40,066 nucleotides of DNA from a bacterium (lineage in GTDB: Bacteria; Verrucomicrobiota; Verrucomicrobiia; Limisphaerales; JAJXZI01), in contig JAJXZI010000061.1 in the NCBI GenBank assembly GCA_021780115.1, positions 1 to 40,066 of the forward strand, read 5' to 3'. The position numbers and the translations under genes were made by a program. Under the pieces are notes generated by a model. The model was not told the DNA's origin and did not search any database. It saw only the letters and a list, made by a program, of their open reading frames with translations. The number at the start of each line of letters is the position of its first letter. The first letter of the stretch is position 1. Shown here one piece after another: positions 24,567 through 33,022 of this stretch.

Positions 24567-26930
24567 ATGAAACGGTTGCTTTTCGCCGCCGCGTGCTGCG
24601 CGCTGCTGGGCGCGGCTGCCGACACGTTGGCCCTCGGTCTCATCGTCGTGCCCGAGCAGGAGGGATGGCGTCCGCCGGTCCTTCCTCCCCCGTGGCCGCC
24701 GCCGCGCCCGCCCTTGCCGCCCTATCCCTGGCCGCCGCCCCGGCCGCATCCCTTTGCGCCGCTGGAGGTCCGCTTCGCCACAGTCCACGCCCGCATCACG
24801 GATCAGGTCGCCGTGACGACCGTGGACGAGGAGTTCTTCAACCCGAACCCGGCGCGGCTCGAAGGCACCTTCCTGTTCCCGGTGCCGAACGGCGCGCAGC
24901 TCGACCGGTTCACCCTGGAGATCGACGGCCGGAAGGTGGAGGCGGAGTTGCTCGCCGCGGAGAAGGCGCGTGGAATTTACGAGGACATCGTCCGCAAGCT
25001 GCGCGACCCGGCCTTGCTGGAGTATGCCGGCCGCGATGTCTTCAAGGTGCGCATTTTTCCCATCGAGCCGAACAGCCCCAAGCGCGTCACGCTCTCGTAC
25101 ACGCAGCTTCTGAAGGCGGACGACGGCCTGGTCGGCTACTCGCTGCCGCTGGGCACGGAGAAGTTCTCCGCCCAACCGATCCGGAACGTGAGCGTGCAGG
25201 TCGAGCTGGAGACGCAACGCCCGCTCCGGACGGTTTACTCGCCGAGCCACCAGGTGGAGGTGCGGCGTCACGGCCCCCACCGCGCCACGGCCGGCTACGA
25301 GGCCCGCGACGCGCAGCCGGACGCGGATTTCGCGCTCTACTTCGCGCCGGAGAAGGGCGCGGTCGGCGTGAACCTGATGACACACCGCGCCGCGGGCGAA
25401 GACGGTTATTTCCTGCTGCTCGCGTCGCCCGGGGCGGCGGAGAAGACGCAACCGACCCTGCCCAAAGAGGTGGTCTTTGTTCTCGACACGTCCGGCTCCA
25501 TGGCGGGGGAGAAAATCGAGCAGGCCAAAAAGGCGCTCCGGTTCTGCGTCGAGAACCTCAACGACGGCGACCGCTTCGAGCTCATCCGGTTCTCCACCGA
25601 AGTCGAGCCACTCTTCAACGACTTGGTCACGGCCACGAAGGCGAATCGCGAAAAGGCCGAGGACTTCATTCGGGATTTGCGGGCCTTAGGCGGAACGGCG
25701 ATTGACGACGCGCTGAACAAGGCGTTGGCGCTCTGGTCCGGCACCCCCGCCACTAAGGAGCGTCGGCTCCACCTGGCGGGCGCGCCGTTCGTGGTGATCT
25801 TCCTCACCGATGGCCGGCCGACCATCGGCAACACGGACGAGAACGAGATCATCGCCCACGTGAAGCGGGAGGCCGGCCCCACGCGCATTTTCTGCTTCGG
25901 CCTCGGCACGGACGTGAACACGCACTTGCTTGACCAGATCACCGAGGCGACGCGGGCGGTCAGCCAATACGTCCTGCCGGAGGAGGACATCGAGGTGAAA
26001 GTCTCGAACTTCTTCGCCAAGATTCGCGACCCGGTGCTGGCCAATCCGACGCTTGCCTTCACCGGCGACGTCCGGCTGGCGAAGCTCTATCCATCCCCGC
26101 TGCCGGACCTGTTCCGTGGCGATCAACTGGTGCTCGTGGGCCGCTACTCCGGCCACGGCGCGGCGACGGCGGTCCTTGCCGGCACCGTCAACGGCGCCGC
26201 CAGCCGGTTCAGTTACGACGTAGATTTCCCGTCGCAGGCGAGCGAGCACGAATTCATTCCCCGCCTGTGGGCCACGCGACGGGTCGGCTACCTGCTTGAC
26301 CAAATCCGGCTCCACGGCGAGAGCGCCGAGGTGAAGGATGAAATCACGGACCTGGCCCGCCACTACGGGATCGTGACGCCCTACACGGCCTACCTGATTC
26401 ACGAGGACGAAACGCAGCGCGGCGTGACCCTGAACGGGCAAACGTTGCCCCAGTTCACGGCGGACCGCTCGGCCAGCGACGCCGTGCGCCTGGCTTACGG
26501 CGCCTACCGGAGGGAGAAGGTCGGCGGCGCGGCGGTCGCCGGCGCGCGGATCGGCCAGGAGCTGCAGCAGGTGGACAGCCTGGCCGGCGCGGTGAACGCC
26601 GCCACGCCGAACCCGATGCTTCGACGGTACGCCTTCGCGCCCTCAGACGGCCGGCCAGCCGACGCCGGCGCCGCCGACCGGGCCGTGCAATACACCCAAC
26701 AGCAGCGGTTCGTTGCCGGTCGGAGCTTCTACCGCAACGGCGATCAGTGGGTGGACGCCGAGGTGCAGAAACAACCCGGGGCCCAGCGGGTGCGCCTCAC
26801 GTTCGCCTCGCCGGAATACTTCGACCTGCTCCGGAAGCGGCCGCAAGTGGCCGCCTGGCTGGCGTTGGGGCAGAACGTCCAGTTCCTTCTCGACGGCACG
26901 GTTTACGAGGTCTCCGCCCAGCCGAACTGA
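24567..26930 (+). CDS. VIT and von Willebrand factor A domain protein
   Basis: 787 residues. A signal peptide (1-23) is followed by a Pro-rich segment of about 30 residues (37-65) with Pro-Trp repeats, then a VIT domain (about 66-190: 'VHARITDQVAVTTVDEEFFN', 'ARLEGTFLFPVPNGAQLDRF', 'LLAAEKARGIYEDIV', 'FKVRIFPIEPNSPKRVTLSY'). The vWA domain has an intact MIDAS D-x-S-x-S at 307-311 ('FVLDTSGSM'), so it should bind a divalent metal. This is the inter-alpha-trypsin-inhibitor heavy-chain architecture. Bacterial members are extracytoplasmic and thought to mediate protein contacts, but their role is largely unknown. It is divergent from the Gfo/Idh/MocA gene across 112 bases and convergent with the pseudopilin. 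Confidence 0.92.
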   Translation: MKRLLFAAACCALLGAAADTLALGLIVVPEQEGWRPPVLPPPWPPPRPPLPPYPWPPPRPHPFAPLEVRFATVHARITDQVAVTTVDEEFFNPNPARLEGTFLFPVPNGAQLDRFTLEIDGRKVEAELLAAEKARGIYEDIVRKLRDPALLEYAGRDVFKVRIFPIEPNSPKRVTLSYTQLLKADDGLVGYSLPLGTEKFSAQPIRNVSVQVELETQRPLRTVYSPSHQVEVRRHGPHRATAGYEARDAQPDADFALYFAPEKGAVGVNLMTHRAAGEDGYFLLLASPGAAEKTQPTLPKEVVFVLDTSGSMAGEKIEQAKKALRFCVENLNDGDRFELIRFSTEVEPLFNDLVTATKANREKAEDFIRDLRALGGTAIDDALNKALALWSGTPATKERRLHLAGAPFVVIFLTDGRPTIGNTDENEIIAHVKREAGPTRIFCFGLGTDVNTHLLDQITEATRAVSQYVLPEEDIEVKVSNFFAKIRDPVLANPTLAFTGDVRLAKLYPSPLPDLFRGDQLVLVGRYSGHGAATAVLAGTVNGAASRFSYDVDFPSQASEHEFIPRLWATRRVGYLLDQIRLHGESAEVKDEITDLARHYGIVTPYTAYLIHEDETQRGVTLNGQTLPQFTADRSASDAVRLAYGAYRREKVGGAAVAGARIGQELQQVDSLAGAVNAATPNPMLRRYAFAPSDGRPADAGAADRAVQYTQQQRFVAGRSFYRNGDQWVDAEVQKQPGAQRVRLTFASPEYFDLLRKRPQVAAWLALGQNVQFLLDGTVYEVSAQPN

Positions 26931-26973
26931 ATCGCGATGCCGCGAACCGGAACGACGGCGGGCCGGCCCGGTT

Positions 26974-27897
26974 TCAGGGATTGTCCAGGGAAGCGTAGGC
27001 GTGCCTCATGAACACCGCGTCCCGCGGGGTTTGGGCCGCCGCCGGCGGATTGTTGTATTTGCTGCCGGAAGGATCGCTGTTGGCGGCGTACGCGATGGTG
27101 GCCGCGTCCAGCCACCGCCGACTCGAGGCGTGCCCGTCGCTCCAGCTAAAGGTGCTGCTGACACCGTGGAACACAGCCGGGGAATCCACAAACGTGGTGC
27201 CCACGAAATCGTTGGCCGGCGTCCCGGTGACGTTCATGACCCAGGTTCCCCAGTTCTCGCCGCGCGGATCATTTTCCTCCACCCACAGGACCTTGTCACT
27301 CGGATGCATGACTTGGGACCGCTTGGTGATGAGTTTGGCCAGTGTCAGGTTGGGCCACTCCTGGCCGTTGAATCCGGTCGTGCCGGCAACGCTGCCATAC
27401 GAGAAGCCCTGACCCACCGGCCGCTTGTAGCGGGTGTCCGAGGGACAGTGAATGACATCGGCGGTCCTGAGGTATGGCGCCAAAGCACCCTGGCGGACGC
27501 ATTGCTGCATCAGGAATATCTCCCGGGCTGGCTGGGGCATCGCGGCCGCCTCCGGCGGAATGATCGGCAGGCTGGGGGCCGGCGAATAGGGAGGCTGGTA
27601 ACGCCAGGGGCGTTGGTTGATCCGGTCGCGGTTGACCGCGTCGGCGTTGTTGAAATTCACAATTTCCTCCTGACTGTCATCCGCGTACATCTGCCAGGAC
27701 AGGGCCAGTTGTTTCTGATTACTGAGGCAGGCGGCGGTCGTGGCCTTGAGTTTGGCTTTGCTCAACGCCGGCAGCAGCAGCGCCGCCAGGATCGCGATGA
27801 TGGCGATCACGACCAGCAGTTCGATGAGCGTGAAGGCACCTTCCGGATGGCCGGCCCGGTCGTGGGCTTTGCCGTGGAAATTCAAGTTGGATTTCAT
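26974..27897 (-). CDS. Type II secretion-type pseudopilin with verrucomicrobial C-terminal domain
   Basis: 307 residues from the ATG at 27895-27897 (an ATG five codons upstream is possible). The prepilin signal is clear: cleavage at G-A before '[31 protein letters not shown]', the N-methylated Phe and E5 included. The rest follows the H-x-G/SDGHA pattern common in Verrucomicrobiota and Planctomycetota: '[18 protein letters not shown]', '[16 protein letters not shown]', '[17 protein letters not shown]'. These genome-expanded pseudopilins are assumed to form or decorate type II/IV-like fibres, but individual roles are unknown. It is a single gene with a 477-base upstream gap and convergent with the VIT/vWA gene. 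Confidence 0.92.
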   Translation of the reverse strand: MKSNLNFHGKAHDRAGHPEGAFTLIELLVVIAIIAILAALLLPALSKAKLKATTAACLSNQKQLALSWQMYADDSQEEIVNFNNADAVNRDRINQRPWRYQPPYSPAPSLPIIPPEAAAMPQPAREIFLMQQCVRQGALAPYLRTADVIHCPSDTRYKRPVGQGFSYGSVAGTTGFNGQEWPNLTLAKLITKRSQVMHPSDKVLWVEENDPRGENWGTWVMNVTGTPANDFVGTTFVDSPAVFHGVSSTFSWSDGHASSRRWLDAATIAYAANSDPSGSKYNNPPAAAQTPRDAVFMRHAYASLDNP

Positions 27898-28374
27898 AGA
27901 TCTTGGTCCCATCGGCGGGGTTTCGGGCCGGGAGAACCGGGCCGGTTTCGTGTTTCAGTTCGTTTCGGACAACCACTCCACCGCAGGATCGTTTGCGAAC
28001 AACCGTCCGCCGTTCGCACCGGGCACTCTGCCACGCTTCCCGTGAGGTGCAATTGGAATCTTGAGCGGCTGGCGCTCTGAGCGGCTGAGGTCGGCGGCCG
28101 AACCTGATCGGCGCCCGCGCGATTCTCCGCCGCAATTTAATGCTTCAGTTTTTCGCGGCGCCGGTTAGGCTCCGGGCGCTGTGGAAGATTTCGTTCTGGA
28201 TTTCGGCGGGCGGCGTCGGTTTTTGCCGTGCATAACTGCGGCGTCCAATGTTTTCCGGCTTTGCCCGATGGCGTCAGCGAATCACCAGTCCGCGACCCCG
28301 TCCGCCTCGATCGGCCCCGGTCAGGGACGCTGGGCGGGCGCCGGGCCGTCCGCCCTTGCCCGCGCAGGTTGACC
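27898..28374. other. Intergenic region upstream of the pseudopilin (477 bases)
   Basis: It contains the divergent upstream regions of the pseudopilin (minus) and the small membrane protein (plus). I see no coding sequence, tRNA or strong promoter. The segment 28225-28275 ('ctgcggcgtccaatgttttccggctttgccc') has a composition unlike the rest and may be part of a dispersed repeat, but no second copy lies in this window. Confidence 0.3.
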
Positions 28375-28557
28375 ATGCTCTTCCGCAAATTCGACAAGGA
28401 GCGCGACCGCTACTACCTGTTGCCGGGCATGGGCAAGCGGCTCGCCCGGAAAAAGCGCCGCGTCATTTGGACGTGGTCGCTGCTGGCCGCCCTGGTTGTC
28501 TCGGTGGTGCTGGCCTACGTCATTTATCTCCTGAACCGGCGCCTGCCGCAGTCTTGA
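28375..28557 (+). CDS. Small single-pass membrane protein of unknown function
   Basis: 60 residues from ATG 28375. The N-terminal half is very basic and hydrophilic ('MLFRKFDKERDRYY', 'GMGKRLARKKRRV'), followed by one hydrophobic helix (about 32-53, 'WTWSLLAALVVSVVLAYVIY') and a short tail ending 'NRRLPQS'. By the positive-inside rule the N-terminus is cytoplasmic. I do not recognise a family. The clean domain layout argues that it is real. Its last 38 bases overlap the end of the convergent GNAT gene (28520-28557), an unusual tail-to-tail overlap. Confidence 0.6.
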   Translation: MLFRKFDKERDRYYLLPGMGKRLARKKRRVIWTWSLLAALVVSVVLAYVIYLLNRRLPQS

Positions 28558-29119
28558 TTCCGCCGCGCCGGGCCGTCCACTCCTGCCGCAAGACGGACAG
28601 CAACGCGACATCCTCGAAGACACCCCATTTCCGCACGCGCTGCCGCAGGAGACCCTCGCGCTGGAAGCCGGCCTTTTCCAGCACGCGGCCCGACGCCGGG
28701 TTGCGCGTCAGGTGGCAGGCATAAATCCGGTTCAAGCGGAGCTGTTCGAAGCCGAATCGCACCATCGTCCCGGCGGCTTCCGTGCCGTAACCTTGGCGCC
28801 AACACGACGGCGTGATCCAGAGGCTCAGTTCGGCCTGCGCGTGCTCCCGGTCGATGTCCCGCAACGTGGTGGCGCCGATGAGTTGGTTGGCTTCCCGCAG
28901 GACGATGGCGAAGGGCGTCGCGCGGCCGGCGCGGAAGTCGTCGGTGAACTGCTCGATCATGCGCTCCGCCTCGCCGTTGGGATACGGATACGGGAGCGAA
29001 ATCATCGTGTCGGCAATTTCGCGCTGGCCCGCCAGTTGTTGCAGCGCCGGCGCTTCGGCGCGGCTGAAGGTGCGGAGCACCAACCGCTGCGCGACCAGGA
29101 AGGGGATGGTGACTTTCAT
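28520..29119 (-). CDS. GNAT-family N-acetyltransferase, RimJ/RimL-like
   Basis: 199 residues. The opening 'LVAQRLVLRTFSRAEAPALQ' and 'GQREIADTMISLPYPY' are typical of the Acetyltransf_3 (RimJ/RimL/SpeG-like) group. The acetyl-CoA loop is 'WRQGYGTEAAGTMVRFGFEQL' (motif A: x-x-x-G-x-G-x-[EA]-A), followed by 'NRIYACHLTRNPASGRVLEKAGFQREG', the family's N-x-x-S...L-E-K-x-G-F. It should transfer an acetyl group from acetyl-CoA to an amine, either a protein N-terminus or a small molecule. The target is unknown. The start overlaps the stop of the upstream DUF3616 gene by four bases (29116-29119), indicating co-translation. The last 10-12 residues are Gly/Ala-rich and overlap the convergent small membrane protein gene. 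Confidence 0.92.
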   Translation of the reverse strand: MKVTIPFLVAQRLVLRTFSRAEAPALQQLAGQREIADTMISLPYPYPNGEAERMIEQFTDDFRAGRATPFAIVLREANQLIGATTLRDIDREHAQAELSLWITPSCWRQGYGTEAAGTMVRFGFEQLRLNRIYACHLTRNPASGRVLEKAGFQREGLLRQRVRKWGVFEDVALLSVLRQEWTARRGGIKTAAGAGSGDK

Positions 29120-30144
29120 GGCGTGACGCGGGTGAGCTTCCGGACTTCGGCCGCGTCCAGGCCGATCCAGAGACTGCGGAACCGCTGCTGGTCCGGGTCG
29201 AGTTTCGGGCGCGGCTGCCCCCCGATCCCGTGCCGGCCATCGTCGCTCAAGAGTTGGAAGCTGCGCGGCCGATCTGGATAAACGATGATGGCTTCGGCGT
29301 GAAAGTGTTTCAGCCGGACGTCCTTGATCCGTCTTGGCTTCGCCGCCCCGCCCGCCCAGGCGTAAACCACGAAGTCGCCGACCGAGCCGGCGGGTCCGGC
29401 GGCAATCAGATAGCCGTCGCGCCAGCGGGCGATGTCCCGCACGCCGCGCCCGCCGAGGTCCAGCAGCAGCGGGTCGCCCAGTTGCGCCCCCGCCCCCGCC
29501 AGGATGTCCGTCGGGTTGAGGAGTGGCACGAGCAACGCGCGGCCGGCGGGGACCGGATTGCGGAAACCGATCAGCAGATGGCCGTCGGGCGTGCCGGCCA
29601 GGCCCTCGATGTTGACGGCGCCGGGCAGCTTCGGCGCCCGTTCGCTGCCCTCCGCCAGTTGGAACGGTTGCAGCCGCGGGTCGCGCAGCAAATCGTCGAG
29701 CAGGTGGTGGTACGGTTGGCCCTCGGGCACCAATTGAAAACCGCTCGCGGTCTTGCGGAACGAGGTGGCGAAGAGGAAATCCCGGTTCGGCCGGAACTTG
29801 CCCGCTCGATTGCGTCCGTGGGAGCCGATCCAGAAAACCTTGTCGCCCAGCCAGCAGGCGGCTTCCAGATCGGTCTCCGGTTTCCGGGGGTCCACGTGGA
29901 GAAAGTCAGACAAGTCGAAGGCCTGCGCCGGCGGCCCGGCCGGTTCGGTCCGGTAAATCCGGATGACGTTGGCCTCGTCGTCCGCGACCGCGAAGTGGCT
30001 GGCATCCAACGCGACGGCGCCCGAAGCGTCGCACATGCTGGTATAGACGCTCTGGGTGGAGACGGTCGCGGCGGCGAGCGGCGCAGGCGCGAAAAACCAG
30101 ACGGCCCAGCCGCCGGCGAGAAGGCGTGAAATCCACCGCTGCAT
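29116..30144 (-). CDS. DUF3616 secreted protein
   Basis: 342 residues. Signal peptide about 1-26 ('LLAGGWAVWFFAPAPLAAA'). The mature part has the DUF3616 pattern: 'CDASGAVALDASHFAVADDE', 'VIRIYRTE', 'LEAACWLGDKVFWIGSHGRN', 'FRPNRDFLFATSF', 'NIEGLAGTPDGHLLIGFRNP', 'GRGVRDIARWRDGYLIAAGP' and 'HAEAIIVYPD'. It is likely a beta-propeller-type extracytoplasmic protein; family function is not established. It is the first gene of a two-gene unit with the GNAT gene, overlapping it by four bases. It is divergent from transketolase across about 150 bases. Confidence 0.88.
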   Translation of the reverse strand: MQRWISRLLAGGWAVWFFAPAPLAAATVSTQSVYTSMCDASGAVALDASHFAVADDEANVIRIYRTEPAGPPAQAFDLSDFLHVDPRKPETDLEAACWLGDKVFWIGSHGRNRAGKFRPNRDFLFATSFRKTASGFQLVPEGQPYHHLLDDLLRDPRLQPFQLAEGSERAPKLPGAVNIEGLAGTPDGHLLIGFRNPVPAGRALLVPLLNPTDILAGAGAQLGDPLLLDLGGRGVRDIARWRDGYLIAAGPAGSVGDFVVYAWAGGAAKPRRIKDVRLKHFHAEAIIVYPDRPRSFQLLSDDGRHGIGGQPRPKLDPDQQRFRSLWIGLDAAEVRKLTRVTP

Positions 30145-30295
30145 CGCCCGACGTTAACGGGAAACCCGCCGCGGTCAACTCCCGCGCCGGCACCGCGTCG
30201 CTTCCCGCGGTGCCCGCCGCCGGCGAAAAACGCCCGCCGCCGGTTTTTCCCGCTTTGCCTTTGGTCGCGGCCAGCCTAAGTTGTCCCGCATTTTT

Positions 30296-32137
30296 ATGGA
30301 AGATACTTCAACGATCGAGACGTTGTCCGGCATCGCAAACCAATTGCGCATCCACTCCATCACCGCCACCACGGCGGCCGGCAGCGGGCACCCCACCTCC
30401 TGTTGTTCGGCGGCGGACCTCATTGCCGCGCTGTTCTTCGGGCACATGCGCTACGATCCGAAGGACCCGCGCTACCACAACAACGACCGCTTCATTCTCT
30501 CCAAGGGCCACGCCGCGCCGCTCCTCTACGCCGCCTGGGCCGAGGCGGGCTTGATTCCGGTCAGCGAGCTGACGCGCCTGCGCCAGATCGACTGCGATCT
30601 GGAGGGCCACCCGACGCCGCGCCTGCCGTTCGTGGACGTGGCGACCGGCTCGCTGGGCCAGGGCCTGGCCGTCGCTGTCGGCATGGCGTTGTGCGCCCGC
30701 TTGGACAACCTCGACTACCGCACCTACGTCCTGATGGGCGACGGCGAAGTCGCCGAAGGCAGCGTCTGGGAGGCAGCCTCGCTCGCCGGCGTGAACAACC
30801 TGAACAACCTGGTGGCGCTGGTGGACGTGAACCGCCTCGGCCAGAGCCAAGCCACGGCCTTCGGACATGACATGGCGGTTTACGAGAAACGCTTTCAGGC
30901 CTTCGGCTGGCGCACGGAGGTCATCGACGGCCACGACATGGAGGAAATCATCGAAGTGCTGGCCGCCGCCGGCCTGGGCCACCAACCGCTGGCCATCCTC
31001 GCCAAAACCATCAAGGGCGCCGGCGTCTCCTTCATCCAGGATCTCGACGGTTGGCACGGCAAGGCGTTGACCCAAGACGAGGCCACCCGCGCCATCGCCG
31101 AATTGCAGCCGCGCGCCCGCTCCGGCCTCGGCGTGCCGATTCCGGAACCGGCCCGCCGGCCCGCGCCGAACAACACGGCGCCCGCCGTCTATCCGCCCCC
31201 CAGTTACACGCCGGGCCAGATGGTCGCCACCCGCGAGGCCTACGGCAACGCGCTGGCCCGCTTGGGCGAGGTCGATCCGCGTCTGGTCGCCCTGGACGGC
31301 GACACCAAGAACTCCACCTACGCCGACAAATTCTTCAAGAAATTCTCCGACCGGTCCGTCGAGTGCTTCATCGCCGAGCAGAACATGGCGGGCGTGTCCA
31401 CCGGCTTCGCCACGCGCGGCAAGGTGCCCTTCGCCTCCACCTTCGCCGCCTTCTTCACCCGCGCCCACGACCAAATCCGCATGGGCAGCCATTCCCAGGC
31501 CAACCTCAAGCTGGCCGGCTCGCACGTCGGCGTCAGCATCGGCGAGGACGGCGGCTCCCAGATGGGCTTGGAAGACCTCGCCATGATGCGCGCCCTCACC
31601 GGCAGTGTGGTGCTCTACCCGAGCGACGCGGTGTCCACCGAACGGCTCGTCGAGCAGATGGCGCACCACCAGGGCCTGGCCTACCTGCGCACCTCGCGGC
31701 CCAAGACCCCGGTGATCTACAAGAACACCGAGGAATTCCCCATCGGCGGCGCGAAAGTAGTCCGCCAGGCCGCTGGGGACAAGGTCACCGTCGTCGCCGC
31801 CGGCGTGACGCTCCACCAGGCGCTCCAGGCGGCCGACGCCTTGGCGAAGGAAGGCATCGGCATCACCGTGATCGACGCCTACAGCATCAAACCGCTGGGC
31901 AAGGACGTGATCCAAGCCGCCGCGGAGAAGACCCGCCACACCGTCGTCACCGTCGAAGACCATTACCCCGAGGGCGGGCTGGGCGATGCCGTCGCGGGTG
32001 AACTTAGCGCCGAGGGCATCCGCGTCCACAAGCTGGCGGTGTGCGACTTGCCCCGCTCCGGCAAACCGGAGGAACTGCTGGCGAAGTACGGGATCGACGC
32101 GGCGGCCATCGTCAAGAAAGTCAAGGCGCTGGTGTAG
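30296..32137 (+). CDS. tkt: Transketolase
   Basis: 613 residues from ATG 30296; a TTG five codons upstream is less likely. The enzyme moves two-carbon ketol units between sugar phosphates in the non-oxidative pentose phosphate pathway, using thiamine diphosphate and Mg2+. Landmarks are 'ANQLRIHSITATTAAGSGHPTS', 'RFILSKGHAAPLLYAAWAEA', the ThDP motif G148-D-G150 onwards ('MGDGEVAEGSVWEAASLA', 'NNLVALVDVNRLGQS'), 'IAEQNMAGVSTGFATRG' (catalytic Glu) and 'TVVTVEDHYPEGGLGDAVAG'. The length matches the shorter, animal-like transketolases (about 620) and not the roughly 660-residue E. coli type. Its last 222 bases have a degraded copy at 3567-3787. Confidence 0.96.
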   Translation: MEDTSTIETLSGIANQLRIHSITATTAAGSGHPTSCCSAADLIAALFFGHMRYDPKDPRYHNNDRFILSKGHAAPLLYAAWAEAGLIPVSELTRLRQIDCDLEGHPTPRLPFVDVATGSLGQGLAVAVGMALCARLDNLDYRTYVLMGDGEVAEGSVWEAASLAGVNNLNNLVALVDVNRLGQSQATAFGHDMAVYEKRFQAFGWRTEVIDGHDMEEIIEVLAAAGLGHQPLAILAKTIKGAGVSFIQDLDGWHGKALTQDEATRAIAELQPRARSGLGVPIPEPARRPAPNNTAPAVYPPPSYTPGQMVATREAYGNALARLGEVDPRLVALDGDTKNSTYADKFFKKFSDRSVECFIAEQNMAGVSTGFATRGKVPFASTFAAFFTRAHDQIRMGSHSQANLKLAGSHVGVSIGEDGGSQMGLEDLAMMRALTGSVVLYPSDAVSTERLVEQMAHHQGLAYLRTSRPKTPVIYKNTEEFPIGGAKVVRQAAGDKVTVVAAGVTLHQALQAADALAKEGIGITVIDAYSIKPLGKDVIQAAAEKTRHTVVTVEDHYPEGGLGDAVAGELSAEGIRVHKLAVCDLPRSGKPEELLAKYGIDAAAIVKKVKALV

Positions 32138-32414
32138 TTCGCCCGAATCCTGAGCCGGAACGATGCCCTTGGCGATGAGGCCTGCCCTCACCCTTAACCC
32201 TTTCCCCAGGAGAGGGACGGGGAAAATGCGGCGGAGTTATTAGGTTGGCCGGAAAGTGAGCCGGGAGAGGAGCGGCTGGTTTCCGAACCATCTTGGCGGC
32301 GAGCGACCCGGAGGCCGATCCCAGCGTTATCTGGGATCACGCCGGGTTCCCTCCCCAACCGGAGTGGCACGCGGTGCCGGCGCGGGGGGCATCGGGTGTC
32401 CCTGCCCCCGGATA

Positions 32415-32637
32415 GCCCACACGCACTCCGACGGAAGCCATCGGCGCCGGGATCAAGGAGCGGGTGGGCAATGGACGATGGAACACGTTGGCGGAGATGG
32501 AACAGGCCATTGGCGAAGAACGGCGGCCGTGGTGGGACCACGCCGAAAACGTGCGGAGGCTGGTTGCTCACCCCCGGTTAGTCGAACAAGCCAACGCTAC
32601 CGCAACTGAGAATGGTGCAATTACATGCTCAAAGTAG
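32415..32637 (+). pseudogene. Unidentified 3' gene fragment
   Basis: An open frame without a start runs to TAG at 32635-32637. From about 32440 it reads 'GIKERVGNGRWNTLAEMEQA', 'ERRPWWDHAENVRRLV', 'HPRLVEQANATATENG'. The composition (Trp, Glu, Arg, helical) is protein-like and unlike the surrounding Arg/Gly/Pro noise, so it may be the C-terminal relic of a lost gene. I cannot name a family. A transposase tail was considered but not supported. Confidence 0.3.
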
Positions 32638-32691
32638 TATCATCGCGCTGGCTTCTGTGCTGGCAGTTCCACCCCGGCGATTCAGATAGCT

Positions 32692-32826
32692 AGCCTGGAT
32701 ATTTCACCCGCCGCACGAAATGCCGACAAGATGGAGCGCCGGTTTGCAACCGGCTTTGGGCGTGGGCCGGCCGCAAAGCCGACTCCCAGTCGGCACTCCG
32801 CCGGAAGTTTGTGAAATATCCAGGCT
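32692..32826. repeat. 135-bp palindromic element with 16-bp terminal inverted repeats and two internal hairpins
   Basis: AGCCTGGATATTTCAC (32692-32707) is the exact reverse complement of GTGAAATATCCAGGCT (32811-32826). Inside are two perfect seven-base-pair hairpins with three-base loops: GCCGGTT/AACCGGC (32738-32754) and GCCGACT/AGTCGGC (32778-32794). There is no open frame of interest inside, so this looks like a non-autonomous MITE- or REP-like element. A target-site duplication is not obvious. Its layout (terminal repeats plus internal hairpins) parallels the element at 8041-8146, but the sequence differs. Confidence 0.8.
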
Positions 32827-33022
32827 GGCCGCACCATTTTGGCTCGGAGTGGACTTCCCCGCCTGGGCGCTCCCACGATGGAGAGTCGGCATCAACGGGG
32901 ACTGGGAATGGCCCGTTTGCAGCGAGCGGAGGGTGATGGACTCGAAGGCTGGCCTGGGCCGGCTTGTTCTGAGGCGGTGCGGCACGGGCCACGGAGCCAC
33001 GGCGCGTTCAGAGCCGGGGGAT

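Larger units (their letters stand above)
32138..33022. other. Repeat-rich intergenic region (885 bases) with no intact gene
   Basis: After the tkt stop, 32184-32225 ('gccctcacccttaaccc', 'ccaggagagggacgggg') matches the 'CCCTCACCCTAACCC...GGAGAGGG' type of dispersed repeat common in many bacteria. A coding-like fragment follows at 32415-32637 and a palindromic element at 32692-32826, both listed separately. From 32827 to 33022 the sequence is GC-rich and open in several frames, but no translation looks like a real protein. Several overlapping frames in this region are judged shadows of repeat DNA. Confidence 0.5.

Noticed and set aside
24664..24770. Short tandem repeat in the Pro-rich part of the VIT/vWA gene
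   Set aside because: The repeated ccg/cccg units simply encode the Pro-Trp-rich linker; no regular DNA period.
21701..25705. Plus-strand open frame of about 1330 codons
   Set aside because: Antisense to the M42 peptidase and Gfo/Idh/MocA genes and out of frame with the VIT/vWA gene. All three real genes have clear family motifs.
30308..32191. 627-codon minus-strand frame over transketolase
   Set aside because: Shadow of tkt; Gly/Asp/Val/His-rich with no recognisable motif.
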